From: an archaeon
GTDB taxonomy: Archaea > Asgardarchaeota > Heimdallarchaeia > Heimdallarchaeales > Kariarchaeaceae
DNA: 62,715 bases
Assembly (NCBI GenBank): GCA_024280435.1
Contig: JAJRQD010000288.1
Coordinates: 1-62,715 of the forward strand
Direction: 5' to 3'
Below, piece by piece: positions 18,856 through 28,380 of this stretch. Position 1 is the first letter of the stretch, and every line of letters begins with the position of its first letter. The translations under genes and the position numbers were made by a program. The notes under the pieces are model-generated. The model ran no database searches, was not told where the DNA came from, and saw only the letters and a list, made by a program, of their open reading frames with translations.

Positions 18856-19095
18856 CTAAATATCAAGGCTATATTGATTAGCTCAGATAAGAAAAGATAG
18901 TTATTCAGATAATTATTACAATGAGATAAATGGAATCGTCAAACGAGTCAATGTATATTTTGCAGATACACCTGTTGAATGGCAGTATCTTATCGACAGG
19001 AATGTATCTGGTATTCTAACCAACTATCCAACTTTATATCAAGGTTATATCGATCAGATCAGAAAATATTGACTAAATATCAAGGCTATATTGAA
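18662..19095. repeat. 217-bp tandem duplication of the GDPD gene 3' end
   Basis: Bases 18662-18878 are repeated at 18879-19095 with a constant offset of 217 and about three substitutions visible by eye (aaatcg/aaatgg, cttatt/cttatc, aatact/aatatt). The first copy includes the last 63 codons and stop of the GDPD gene; the second lies after the stop and keeps an open frame for about 62 codons with one amino-acid change (Arg to Gly) but no start codon. It looks like a recent slippage or unequal-exchange event. The rest of the gap to 19209 holds only short repeats. Confidence 0.9.
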
Positions 19096-19157
19096 CAAAC
19101 ACTGATCAAACACAGATTAAATATTGAACAAACACAGATTAAATATTGAACAAATAT
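19091..19157. repeat. Short tandem repeats TTGAACAAACACAGATTAAA
   Basis: A roughly 22-bp unit is present about two and a half times, the first copy carrying an 11-bp insertion. It directly follows the 217-bp duplication and may come from the same unstable site. Confidence 0.65.
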
Positions 19158-19208
19158 TCAATTGTCTGTGAAATACAATAAAAAAGCAGATTTCCATTAA
19201 TACCTAGA

Positions 19209-20762
19209 ATGAAATTTTTTGTTATTTCAGATCTGCACATCGGCGGAAAATTCAATGAAGAGATGTACATTAAAGGAGTTGATATACTCAACAAAACAGA
19301 TGCCGATTACTATATCTGCGTTGGAGATCTCACTGATCAGGGTACTGTTGCAGAATATGAACTGATAACTAAAAAATACCTGCCAATGATTAATAAAGAT
19401 ATACTACTAGTTCCAGGAAATCATGACGCTAAAAATGTAGGCTACGTACTCTGGGAAGAATATATTGGGCCTAGATACTTTGCAATCACAGATGAGGATA
19501 ATAAAGTAAGGATCCTTGGATTGGACTCTAATGAGCCAGATATGAACTCAGGAAGAATGTCTAAAAGAGCAATTGCACGTATATATGATGAATTCAGAGA
19601 CTTACCTGATGAGTGGCTGAAAGTACTTGTATTTCATCATCAAACATTACCAATCAAATTCACAGGAAGAGAGAGATCTGCTCTGATCGATGCAGGAGAT
19701 GTAATCAAAGCAATTCTCGACTGTAATGTTGATCTTGTGATAAATGGGCATAGACATATTTCCAATGTTTACCAGATGACTGATGGAGATATCTCAACTT
19801 TGATCGTAAATGCAGGCACTATATCCTGCAGAAAAACGAGATACAGAGAGGAGTATACGGTCACTCAGATATGTATCGATAAAATACAAACCGAGGCAAC
19901 TGTTGAGATTATGAAGCTGAATAATAATGCCAGCAAATGGGAAACTAAATTCAGGGGAAATATTCAGACACTTGGTAAGCCCACTGGTGATATGCAATTA
20001 CTGAGCACAATTGTGCAGATAGGAAATACTGATTTTTCAGATAATAATTTCAGTATAGATAGTTATATCTCGGCTATACAGGTGATAAATTCTATGCATG
20101 CAGATGTGATAATCCATACAGGTGATATAACTGGAAATTCTTACAAAGAACAATTTGAGCTTGCCGAGAAGATGCTTAATCTTATCAATAAACCGGTGAT
20201 CATGGTTCCAGGTCCAAAAGATAGCTATCCACTGGGCTTTGAGCTGTATGAACAGTATTTTGGAGATCCAAATCCTAATTTTGAGGATGATTATGTGAAG
20301 ATTCTAGGTTTCGACAGCTGTGTATTGGATGAGAAGATTGGAAGATTGGGCCGTAGTAAAAGTTCACAATTTCTAAATGAGCTTAAAGGAACTGATAAAG
20401 TTGGCATTATATTCTTTCATCACTCTATTATTCCATTACCTAGATCTAAACATGAGAGTGAATTACAGGATGCTGGTGACGTGTTGGCAACAATTGTTGA
20501 GAATAATATTGATCTGGTGCTAACTGGTGCTAAAAATAGGGCACAAGCATGGCAAGTGGACAATACTGTATTTATAAATTCGGGTACAATTTCAAGTAAA
20601 AATATAGTCACTGAGATGGGAAATTCATTCAATATTATTCAAATATACAAAACTAACTTTGGTAGATATTATGTGATTGATGAATATTTCATCAAGACAG
20701 GTGATTTAAAACCACTTGGTAGAATGCATCTCAAACCCGAGATTAACGTGGAGAAAAAATAG
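19209..20762 (+). CDS. Tandem calcineurin-like metallophosphoesterase, second domain degenerate
   Basis: 517 residues with two phosphoesterase domains of the class III cyclic-nucleotide phosphodiesterase (CpdA) type. Domain 1 (about 1-230) keeps all metal-binding motifs: SDLHIGG (D8, H10), VGDLTD (D40), PGNHD (about 70-73), FHHQ and NGHRH. Domain 2 (about 260-500) has the same fold but has lost most ligands: the first DxH is IGNTDFS, GNHD is PGPKDS and the final GHxH is TGAKNR, while HTGDITG and FFHHS remain. Domain 2 is therefore likely a regulatory or structural pseudo-domain. No signal peptide. It lies after the RtcB-like/GDPD pair with about 350 bp of repeats between. Confidence 0.9.
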   Translation: MKFFVISDLHIGGKFNEEMYIKGVDILNKTDADYYICVGDLTDQGTVAEYELITKKYLPMINKDILLVPGNHDAKNVGYVLWEEYIGPRYFAITDEDNKVRILGLDSNEPDMNSGRMSKRAIARIYDEFRDLPDEWLKVLVFHHQTLPIKFTGRERSALIDAGDVIKAILDCNVDLVINGHRHISNVYQMTDGDISTLIVNAGTISCRKTRYREEYTVTQICIDKIQTEATVEIMKLNNNASKWETKFRGNIQTLGKPTGDMQLLSTIVQIGNTDFSDNNFSIDSYISAIQVINSMHADVIIHTGDITGNSYKEQFELAEKMLNLINKPVIMVPGPKDSYPLGFELYEQYFGDPNPNFEDDYVKILGFDSCVLDEKIGRLGRSKSSQFLNELKGTDKVGIIFFHHSIIPLPRSKHESELQDAGDVLATIVENNIDLVLTGAKNRAQAWQVDNTVFINSGTISSKNIVTEMGNSFNIIQIYKTNFGRYYVIDEYFIKTGDLKPLGRMHLKPEINVEKK

Positions 20763-20842
20763 AATCAAATTGCTAGATTATGATACCAAATACAATACCT
20801 TCGTCTTAAACATTTAATAATCAACACATAAAATATAGTCTC

Positions 20843-21826
20843 ATGAAAAAAGTAAAATTCGGAAATACAGGTATGAAAGTATCTGAAGTAACCCTGGGAA
20901 CTATGCAAATGGGCTGGAGAATTGATGAGGAACAATCATTCAAAATTATGGACAGAGCATTGGAATTGGGAATAAATTTTTTTGATACAGCTGATATCTA
21001 CACTAGGTGGTCTGAACTGAGCTATGCAGGAAAGACTGAGGAGATTATTGGTAGATGGATGGCAGATAGAGGTACAAGAGATGATCTGATACTTGCCACC
21101 AAATTAAGAGGTCCAATGTCAGAAGATATCAATAATAGAGGTCTATCAAGAAGGCATATTAATCAGGCTATCAATGGTAGTTTATCCCGATTACAGACAT
21201 CATGGATTGATCTCTATCAGATTCATTCATCAGATGATGATACTCCAATTGAGGAGACTTTGCATGGTATGAATCTGTTAATAGATGATGGTATTGTAAA
21301 TTACATAGGCGCATCCAACATACTGCCATGGAAATTTGTGGAAAGTCTTTGGAAGGCACAGGAACTGGGCTATCAACGTTTTGAATCTATACAACCACCT
21401 TATAATCTAGCAAGAAGAATGATTATAGAATTAAGATACATTGATATCGTGAAGAAGTATAACATTGCAATTATTCCATATTCACCTCTTGGAGGTGGCT
21501 TTCTGACTGGAAAATATAAAAGAGGTACTGATATGCCAGATACACCAAGAAGTAAGGGTGTAGAGATGAGATACTATTCTGATAAAAAATTTGATATTCT
21601 TGAGAAAGTTGAGGAAATTGCTAAGCATCACGATGCAAAAATATCTCAGGTAGCATTGGCATGGATGTTATCAAAAGACTATATCACCTCACCAATTATT
21701 GGTGCCAACTCTATTGAGCAGTTGGAAGAGAATGTGGCTGCTGTGGAACTGAAGTTAGAGAAAGATGAATTGGATCAATTGGATGATATTTCAGACTGGA
21801 TCTCTGATTATGAAGCAATGAGGTAG
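20843..21826 (+). CDS. Aldo/keto reductase
   Basis: 327 residues, TIM-barrel aldo/keto reductase. The catalytic tetrad can be placed: Asp in FFDTADIYTRWSE, Tyr in the same segment, Lys in ILATKLRG and His in DLYQIHSSD. The NADPH-binding region is PIIGANSIEQLEEN near the C-terminus, and IPYSPLGGGFLTGKYKRG is a typical loop. It reduces aldehydes or ketones with NADPH; the substrate is not predictable. Transcribed alone, with a TATA-like element about 30 nt before the ATG. Confidence 0.93.
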   Translation: MKKVKFGNTGMKVSEVTLGTMQMGWRIDEEQSFKIMDRALELGINFFDTADIYTRWSELSYAGKTEEIIGRWMADRGTRDDLILATKLRGPMSEDINNRGLSRRHINQAINGSLSRLQTSWIDLYQIHSSDDDTPIEETLHGMNLLIDDGIVNYIGASNILPWKFVESLWKAQELGYQRFESIQPPYNLARRMIIELRYIDIVKKYNIAIIPYSPLGGGFLTGKYKRGTDMPDTPRSKGVEMRYYSDKKFDILEKVEEIAKHHDAKISQVALAWMLSKDYITSPIIGANSIEQLEENVAAVELKLEKDELDQLDDISDWISDYEAMR

Positions 21827-22027
21827 AGCATAATTCTCAAGGTGAATTGCTTATACTATGATTAACAATATCATGGAGTAGTGGGCAGTTGTCCATCTCA
21901 TATAAGGAATTCATGAATATGTGAAAAATATCAATCTATTTGGATAGTATTTTCAGTATTTTTTTCACCATTAAATATTTTTCTCAGTTAAAACAATCTA
22001 TAAAAATGATTTTTTAAACAGTATGTT

Positions 22028-22417
22028 ATGGAAAAAATCAAGCCTTCATCAAGATTGTTCTTGCTAGGTTTTATAATTTATATTCTTGGAACAATAACTG
22101 CGTTCTATATTCGTTTTGTAATTTCAAATGATAGCAGTACTGAGGTTCTCACAAACGTCGGTAGATTGATGTTTCTATGGTTTGCATTATCTGGATTGAC
22201 TGATGCTCTCTATACACTTGGAAGGATTTCAGAGATTGACAATAGAATTATGCACTTAACCTCATTTCTGTTGGCAATAATCAATCTGATATTCATTGCC
22301 ATTCCTATTTTGATCATCGCTATCTCTTTTGAGAATTTTGTAATTTTGCTACTAATTGTATTTATTCCGCATTTACCTGTGATTTTCTATAATCTGAAAT
22401 ATTTCAATAAAAATTAG
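22028..22417 (+). CDS. Four-helix membrane protein of unknown function
   Basis: 129 residues with about four membrane-spanning segments (LFLLGFIIYILGTITAFYI, LMFLWFALSGLTDALY, FLLAIINLIFIAIPILIIAI, FVILLLIVFIPHLPVIFYN) and short charged loops. No motif is recognised. It precedes a longin-like/coiled-coil gene by 79 nt in the same direction. Confidence 0.6.
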   Translation: MEKIKPSSRLFLLGFIIYILGTITAFYIRFVISNDSSTEVLTNVGRLMFLWFALSGLTDALYTLGRISEIDNRIMHLTSFLLAIINLIFIAIPILIIAISFENFVILLLIVFIPHLPVIFYNLKYFNKN

Positions 22418-22496
22418 ATCATATTCTACAATCGAATTTTACAATATGCACTAACTGTATCGTTGAATATTAATATTATAAATTTTAAAAATATTC

Positions 22497-23141
22497 ATGA
22501 CTGATTTAACGGGTAGTGATCATATACTTAGATTGCCATCTGCTCCTGTTTACATGACAATAATGCGTACAATTGATGGCAAACCATTTGGAGAACCAAT
22601 TTGGAACTCATTTGTACACAAAGGTGGCCTTAGTCTGGAGAATGAGAATATTTCCAGCACACTGATCTCGTTAAGCAAAAATATCGCTAATCTATCAAGT
22701 GATAAGAAAGGAAAAGTTGTGAGATTAACACTTGAAGAGAAATCATACAATATATACTTGCCAGGAGATGAGAAATTACAGATTAGCTTTGTAATAGTGT
22801 TTGAATCTAGTGATACCGTTCTTATTGATAATAAACACAAAGAAGAGCTGGTGATGCTGGTTGTTGACAAATTGAAAAAATTACCTGAATTCATCAGTTA
22901 TTTGAGTGGGAATGAGGTCCAGATCAGATTAGAGGATCCTCTTTATCGAAAAATACAGGATCTTATTGGCAATGTGATAACTGAATGGGATAAGAAAAGA
23001 GTAAAATACCTGATGAAGAAAGAGGAAGAGGAGAGAAAAAGGCTAGCTGAATTGGCAAAGAAAGAACTGAAAGAACAACTAAAACGAGAAAAAGCAGAGA
23101 AAGAGAAACTAAAGCGAGAAAATAAAGAAAAAGTGAATTAA
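22497..23141 (+). CDS. Longin-like domain with C-terminal coiled coil
   Basis: 214 residues. Residues about 15-160 follow a longin-like order: MTIMRTIDGKPFGEPIW as a first beta hairpin, LISLSKNIANLS as a helix, then KGKVVRLTLEEKSYNIYLPG and LQISFVIVFESSDTVL as strands and KHKEELVMLVVDKLKKL as a helix. The last 50 residues are a highly charged Lys/Glu helix (KKEEEERKRLAELAKKE...), a likely coiled coil. Such proteins may be scaffolds for small GTPases at membranes (inference). The ATG at 22497 has a TATA-like element about 30 nt upstream. Confidence 0.6.
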   Translation: MTDLTGSDHILRLPSAPVYMTIMRTIDGKPFGEPIWNSFVHKGGLSLENENISSTLISLSKNIANLSSDKKGKVVRLTLEEKSYNIYLPGDEKLQISFVIVFESSDTVLIDNKHKEELVMLVVDKLKKLPEFISYLSGNEVQIRLEDPLYRKIQDLIGNVITEWDKKRVKYLMKKEEEERKRLAELAKKELKEQLKREKAEKEKLKRENKEKVN

Positions 23142-23162
23142 AATAAATTGTTGAGAGAAGAT

Positions 23163-23365
23163 ATTAGTTGAACCGATGTTTCACTGACATTAGTTGAACC
23201 GATGTTTCACTGACATTAGTTGAACCAATATTTCATTGACATTAGTTGAACCGATGTTTCACTGATATTAGTTGAACCGATGTTTCACTGATATTAGTTG
23301 AACCGATGTTTCACTGATATTAGTTGAACCGATGTTTCACTGATATTAGTTGAACCGATGTTTCA
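23163..23365. repeat. 26-bp minisatellite, about eight copies
   Basis: The unit ATTAGTTGAACCGATGTTTC plus ACTGAY is repeated head to tail eight times with the last copy cut short. Most copies are identical apart from a C/T change; the third is the most divergent. Each unit contains TGAAC-CGAT-GTTTCA, which can fold into a small hairpin with one bulge. The array fills the gap between two convergent genes, so it could also influence transcript ends. There are no variable spacers, so it is not a CRISPR array. Confidence 0.95.
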
Positions 23366-23441
23366 ATTATATATCAATACATGTATATTCTGTTTTTAAA
23401 GATTATTAGAATTTCAGATATTTTATCTAATTCTATAATTT

Positions 23442-25433
23442 TCAATCATCCAAAATCTCATAATCTTGATTGTCATAATCCATTTTTTCATAATCCTGCT
23501 CAGTTAAAACTTCATTATCCGAGTTAATGCTTGATTTTATATTCTCTATCTCATCATTAACACTGTCAAACACCTTACTGTCATTTGAACTTCCTATACC
23601 TGAAATCTGTATAAATTCTGGACCTATACCTGAAAATTCAGATACTGCCCCTGTTAGTAAATTATCCGCAGATCCTAGTAACCTATGCATATCAAAATTA
23701 TTCTTTTTATTAGCCAGTAAAGGAGTGAATTCACCTTCCCATGAGATATTCAACATAGCCATAGAATTTTTATCCGCAAGTATTCTTCCAAGACTTCCTT
23801 TTTTATCCAATTTATCGAGCTGTGTCATCATAATACGCCTGAACTCATCCAGTTTACTCACATCTATCCCATCAGATATTTTAAATCCCATTATATCAAC
23901 AACTGATCCCTCACCTTCTATCTCAAGTACTGACATAAAGGGTAGATTGACAAAATTAAATTTCGGCATCTCAATTACAGTTAAAAAATTACCAACTCTT
24001 ACATTTGTTAATTCCGGCGTCTCGACAATACTTACAAAAGAACCAACTTCCACTTTATTCACTCCATTGGCCTCATATACTGAGATTCCTGGTAATTTAA
24101 TATCTGTTACACCATCTATTTCTGATATTCCATAATTGGATAATTTAATCTTTCCAAGTTCTGATTTTATTGAACCTAACCAGTTTCCCATGTAAAAGCC
24201 GAGTTGATCCATCAGTACTAATATATCATTCAAAGAGGGTAATTCCAACTGATTAAAATCAATCATGTCTAACCTTTTTGGTATCAGTTCTTTGGTAATT
24301 CTCTTCATGTGTTTTTTGGGTATAATCATAGTAGTGATACCTTCCATCAATTCAGAACGCAATTTCTCCCCCTCTTTCAGAATTGACTGACCTCTACCTA
24401 TTACCAAAGCCTCAATCTTATTTTTATGCTCTCCAATTGGAATAATAACTGAGTTTCTATCAATAGATACTGAATTATTCTTGTTAAGATCAAACATCAA
24501 ATCATTATCGATTATATAACCCAATTTTTCATCCAAATCAATATTTTCTAGATTTTCTTTCACATCATATATGGCATTACCAATAACAGATTGCTTCAAT
24601 GGGTTTGCATTGAATTTATTAGTGAAATCCTTTGCAACTACAAAAATTATTACCATCATAAGTATGTATGAAGTTCTTAACAAACTCCACATCTCTGATA
24701 TCGGATCTCCAAGTCCTTTGAATAGAATTGTAAATATCAGTATGCTCCCATTTGTGAATATGGCATCTCGTAAAGCAGGTACTGGTAGTTTTGTGTTACC
24801 AAAGGTTAATTCAGTGGTATCAATCGTCTCATCATTATGCGCCTGAATAAATATTATAACAGGATCCAGAATATATGCCCAGAATAATATATCAAAGTAT
24901 GGATATTCTAATATTCCTTTTGTGAAGGTGGAGTAAAGCAATCCCAGCATAATAACGCCTCTGCTAATGCCACGAATTATCAGATAAATAGTGTTTATCT
25001 CAGCAAAATTATCATTATCTATTTTATCTGCATATTTAGAAATTAACCATAATAATGCATATACTGTTGTTAATATACCCATAAACATTGATATATTTAT
25101 TACAATTCCAATATTGACTGTTTCTGGACCTGGAGTATCCCCATTTGTGTACATATAATTGGCCCACATACCAATCAATAATCTACGTAGTGCAGACCCA
25201 CTATATGAAGAGATGGATAAATGCATTGCAATTGATTGAAACAATCCTGTGAAGTATATCAAAGCTGTAATAAAGGCACTGATGAGAAATAAATAACCAT
25301 CTTCTATCACACCGGCAAACCACCAGGTAAATAACAAAGCTCCACCGATGTTCTCAACAACAGGTCTATCTTTAAAATAAGAATTCATTGATCTCATGGA
25401 TTGTGAGAGAAGTATACTTGAATCTACTGACAT
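23442..25433 (-). CDS. Polytopic membrane protein with large cytosolic C-terminal domain
   Basis: 663 residues. The first 290 contain about seven membrane segments (starting GGALLFTWWFAGV). The C-terminal 370 residues are soluble. A repetitive beta-rich block lies at about 470-540, where short units such as GISVYEANGVNKVEVGSF, VSIVETPELTNVRVGNF and LTVIEMPKFNFVNLPF follow one another, suggesting a beta-helix or stacked hairpins. The extreme C-terminus is acidic (EQDYEKMDYDNQDYEILDD). I do not recognise the family. It is the last of four genes reading leftward from 29595, all apparently unknown. Confidence 0.7.
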   Translation of the reverse strand: MSVDSSILLSQSMRSMNSYFKDRPVVENIGGALLFTWWFAGVIEDGYLFLISAFITALIYFTGLFQSIAMHLSISSYSGSALRRLLIGMWANYMYTNGDTPGPETVNIGIVINISMFMGILTTVYALLWLISKYADKIDNDNFAEINTIYLIIRGISRGVIMLGLLYSTFTKGILEYPYFDILFWAYILDPVIIFIQAHNDETIDTTELTFGNTKLPVPALRDAIFTNGSILIFTILFKGLGDPISEMWSLLRTSYILMMVIIFVVAKDFTNKFNANPLKQSVIGNAIYDVKENLENIDLDEKLGYIIDNDLMFDLNKNNSVSIDRNSVIIPIGEHKNKIEALVIGRGQSILKEGEKLRSELMEGITTMIIPKKHMKRITKELIPKRLDMIDFNQLELPSLNDILVLMDQLGFYMGNWLGSIKSELGKIKLSNYGISEIDGVTDIKLPGISVYEANGVNKVEVGSFVSIVETPELTNVRVGNFLTVIEMPKFNFVNLPFMSVLEIEGEGSVVDIMGFKISDGIDVSKLDEFRRIMMTQLDKLDKKGSLGRILADKNSMAMLNISWEGEFTPLLANKKNNFDMHRLLGSADNLLTGAVSEFSGIGPEFIQISGIGSSNDSKVFDSVNDEIENIKSSINSDNEVLTEQDYEKMDYDNQDYEILDD

Positions 25434-25526
25434 TCTATAAACACGAACTATGTTTCTCTATAAATAAATTTATGCAACCTTGTGGTGTATAGTGAAAATT
25501 AAGACTTTAAATGCATTATAAATCAT

Positions 25527-26018
25527 TCAAGAAGTAGTTTCTACTGGGATTTCAGCATCTGTCAATATATGTGTATCATCTGTCAATATATCAGTATCAA
25601 TTCTATCTGATTGTTTTACAAGTAAAGTTCCAATAATTATTAATGGTATACTAATTTTTGTGAGTGTTAATCCAATTCCTGGCCAGGCCACTTCATCAGC
25701 AAGATATCCGATATTTGATCCATTGAGACTGCTAATATATGATGATATTGCTATATTGACAATTATGAGTAAAATTATCGAGAGGACTGCCAGAGAATAA
25801 ATATTTCTGTTTCTCTCAATTCTTCTTGCTGATTTGTAGATCAGTCCAAGTGCTAGAAGATATAATAGAAAGCCATAGGTGCTCAATGCATCAACAATTA
25901 TTATAGAATAAAATCCAGTGGGTGAATCATAATGCATCATTGGTAGAAATATCGCAATAAAATCAAGAATAAATGCTGACCAGATAGTGTAATATGCTAT
26001 TTTATTGGTATTCATCAT
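25527..26018 (-). CDS. Four-helix membrane protein of unknown function
   Basis: 163 residues with about four to five hydrophobic helices (IAYYTIWSAFILDFIAIFLP, IIIVDALSTYGFLLYLLAL, YSLAVLSIILLIIVNIAIS, ISIPLIIIGTLLV). The acidic C-terminal tail is rich in Asp and Thr (DRIDTDILTDDTHILTDAE). No family is recognised. It lies between the winged-helix repeat protein (42-nt gap) and the polytopic membrane protein (93-nt gap), all in the same direction. Confidence 0.6.
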   Translation of the reverse strand: MMNTNKIAYYTIWSAFILDFIAIFLPMMHYDSPTGFYSIIIVDALSTYGFLLYLLALGLIYKSARRIERNRNIYSLAVLSIILLIIVNIAISSYISSLNGSNIGYLADEVAWPGIGLTLTKISIPLIIIGTLLVKQSDRIDTDILTDDTHILTDAEIPVETTS

Positions 26019-26060
26019 AATTTAGAGATTTTATCGCATGTAATAAACTTAGCTGTATTT

Positions 26061-28274
26061 TCATTCAGCTGAGTGTATTTTTGCTTTCAGATTACTTGAT
26101 ATATCTAGTAAATTACGTGATGCTCTCACAATCAGATCATCAGCTTCTAGCTTAGAGATAGTTCGTGATATAAGCACTGGAGATACACTTTCTGCATGCT
26201 GCTTCAACTCTTCAATTGACATGGCCCCCTCTTTGTTCAGTATTGCAATCAATTCAAATTCAGGTATCTTCATCAGTACTTTTGGATCACTGCTATCTGC
26301 ATTAATGTAGCCATCATTTACAAGAATTTTGGATATTTTGGATAGTTGGCTCTCAAGAGCTTTTAATCTGGCATATCTTTCCTGTTCTAATCTCTCAGTC
26401 TCAAGTCTCTCTTTTTCTTTCTGTTCCTTTATCTCATCCTCAATTATAAGATTATTGAAATTATCTGTAAATACATAGTTTCTATTGACATCATTCTCAA
26501 TGACCTCATCCGCTTCCAGCTTTGAGATAGTCCTTGATATAAGTACTGGAGATACACTTGTTGCATTTGTTTTTATATCCTCCATGCTCACTGGTTGATA
26601 TACATAGATGATTTTCAATACCTCAAATTCAGGTATTGTATTCAGTATCTCCTCTTTCAAATTCTCATCATTAATATAACCTTTTTTACGACAAGCTACT
26701 GCTAGTTTCAGATTGTCATTGTTAATTCTCTCTCTTTCCTCATTTATTTTAATCTCTTCTTGTTTTCTCTCAATCTCTTTTTCTTCAAATTCTGTATCTT
26801 GTCTGGATTTAACAAGCGATGGATTTATTATTTTTTTCAAATCATCTGATATAGTCCATTTATAATCAACAGTCTGCACAATAAGACGATCTGCTGATAG
26901 ATTTGACAGTGTCAAAGAAACAGATGATGTTTGTGTTTTATTCTCTATCTCATCTGCTGATATTGTATCTGCATCAATTATCACCTTGAGTATCTCAAAT
27001 TCAGGTACATCTAACAATGCTTCCATACTGCTCAGTTTTGATTTCATATATCTATACTTGATTAATATATCCTGAATTATATCATTAGGTGTGGCTGGTG
27101 TTGATTTAACTTCTGGTAAATATTCCTCAGTTTCTTCAATAGTTGTTATTTCTTCAGTTACTTCCTCAACACTCTCCTCAATTACCTTCTTTTTGCTAGC
27201 TTTGCTTATTTTATCCAATAATTTAATTTCCTCAATAAACTCCTCATTGCTGACTCTAATTTTCATCATTTTTCTTCTGAAATCAGATGATAATTTCCAA
27301 CGATATTCATTATCCTGCTCACATAATCCATCAATTTTCAGATTTGACAGTATCATAGTCAAAGATGGCAAATCAGGTAATTCTTCCTCGATTTCCTCTG
27401 CTGATACAGGACTTTTCGAATATATTATATTTAATATCTTGAACTCAACTGTATCAATTATCTGATTCAATGATAAATTCTTGAAATAATTCATATCTAA
27501 TAGTAGTTTAATAAATTGTGAATGCTCAATAAAATTAATCTTTGATGATAAGCTCTGTACCTCATCTGAATTTTCGTTCTCATCAGAATGCTTAATTATT
27601 ATTTTATGAATACTGGATATTTTTTCCTTGAATTTATCCTCAAGTATCCAATTATAATTTAGATCTTCTTTTATCAGATTATCTGCTTTTAGGTTTGATA
27701 AAGTCAATGATAGTGAATTTTGATTAGTATATAATTTCTCTAACTCTTCTGAAGATATCGGTTGTTTTTGATGTATAATTACAAGGAGTTCCAGTTCTCC
27801 AATAGAATACAATTCTTCAATAGTAGAATAATAATTAGGGACATAGCTAGAATTTTCAAGTGCATCAACAATTCTCTTGAATTCTGATTTCTTAGTCATT
27901 TTTTCCTGCTTTACTTTGTAATCCATGGACTCTATTTCTTTTTCTTTGATTGATTTAATTGTAGATTTTTTATGAATATTAATTATATCTTTTAATTTAT
28001 CTGAAATTCTCCATTTATAAGATCCAGTTGGTTCTATCAAATTATCTGCTGATAGATTTGATAAGATCATTGAGAGTGAATGAGGTGCCTGATACTTGGC
28101 TTCTATTTCACTATCATTCAATTCTGCAAAATTTGTGAGTAATTTTAATATTTGGAATTCAGGTGTTGGTATTAAATCATTAATATTAGTGGCTCCTGTA
28201 TCAAGCATTTTGTTTTCTAACAAAAGTGTTGCCAACTCTTTTGCAGGTAATCCTTGATCTGTATTTATACTCAT
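26061..28274 (-). CDS. Protein with six tandem winged-helix-like repeats
   Basis: 737 residues built from six copies of a roughly 60-residue unit, at about 36-95, 157-215, 273-332, 421-480, 545-607 and 668-733. Each unit has a first helix (PEFEILKII), a second helix after P(V/I)S (SAEEIE), a recognition-like helix (SLSMILSNLSADNLI) and a wing ending in Y-W (YKWRIS). Units 1-4 share SLSxxLSNLxADxL; units 5-6 share SVSPVLISRTISKLEAD, so two kinds arose by separate duplications. Charged Lys/Glu linkers join them. This is the fold of DNA-binding or protein-binding winged helices; a multi-site DNA scaffold or an adaptor is possible. No enzymatic motif is seen. Confidence 0.75.
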   Translation of the reverse strand: MSINTDQGLPAKELATLLLENKMLDTGATNINDLIPTPEFQILKLLTNFAELNDSEIEAKYQAPHSLSMILSNLSADNLIEPTGSYKWRISDKLKDIINIHKKSTIKSIKEKEIESMDYKVKQEKMTKKSEFKRIVDALENSSYVPNYYSTIEELYSIGELELLVIIHQKQPISSEELEKLYTNQNSLSLTLSNLKADNLIKEDLNYNWILEDKFKEKISSIHKIIIKHSDENENSDEVQSLSSKINFIEHSQFIKLLLDMNYFKNLSLNQIIDTVEFKILNIIYSKSPVSAEEIEEELPDLPSLTMILSNLKIDGLCEQDNEYRWKLSSDFRRKMMKIRVSNEEFIEEIKLLDKISKASKKKVIEESVEEVTEEITTIEETEEYLPEVKSTPATPNDIIQDILIKYRYMKSKLSSMEALLDVPEFEILKVIIDADTISADEIENKTQTSSVSLTLSNLSADRLIVQTVDYKWTISDDLKKIINPSLVKSRQDTEFEEKEIERKQEEIKINEERERINNDNLKLAVACRKKGYINDENLKEEILNTIPEFEVLKIIYVYQPVSMEDIKTNATSVSPVLISRTISKLEADEVIENDVNRNYVFTDNFNNLIIEDEIKEQKEKERLETERLEQERYARLKALESQLSKISKILVNDGYINADSSDPKVLMKIPEFELIAILNKEGAMSIEELKQHAESVSPVLISRTISKLEADDLIVRASRNLLDISSNLKAKIHSAE

Positions 28275-28380
28275 TAAGCATTATTTTGATTCTATTAAAT
28301 ATAAAATTAGGTGCTAAATATTGAATTTTAATCTAAAATATCTGTAATTAATCATCTAATAAGCATAAATTATCTGATTT

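Noticed and set aside
18879-19072. Open frame in the second copy of the GDPD tail as a separate gene
   Set aside because: It has no start codon or promoter and encodes only a C-terminal fragment.
23163-23365. Possible CRISPR array
   Set aside because: Units are directly adjacent with no variable spacers and no cas gene is near.
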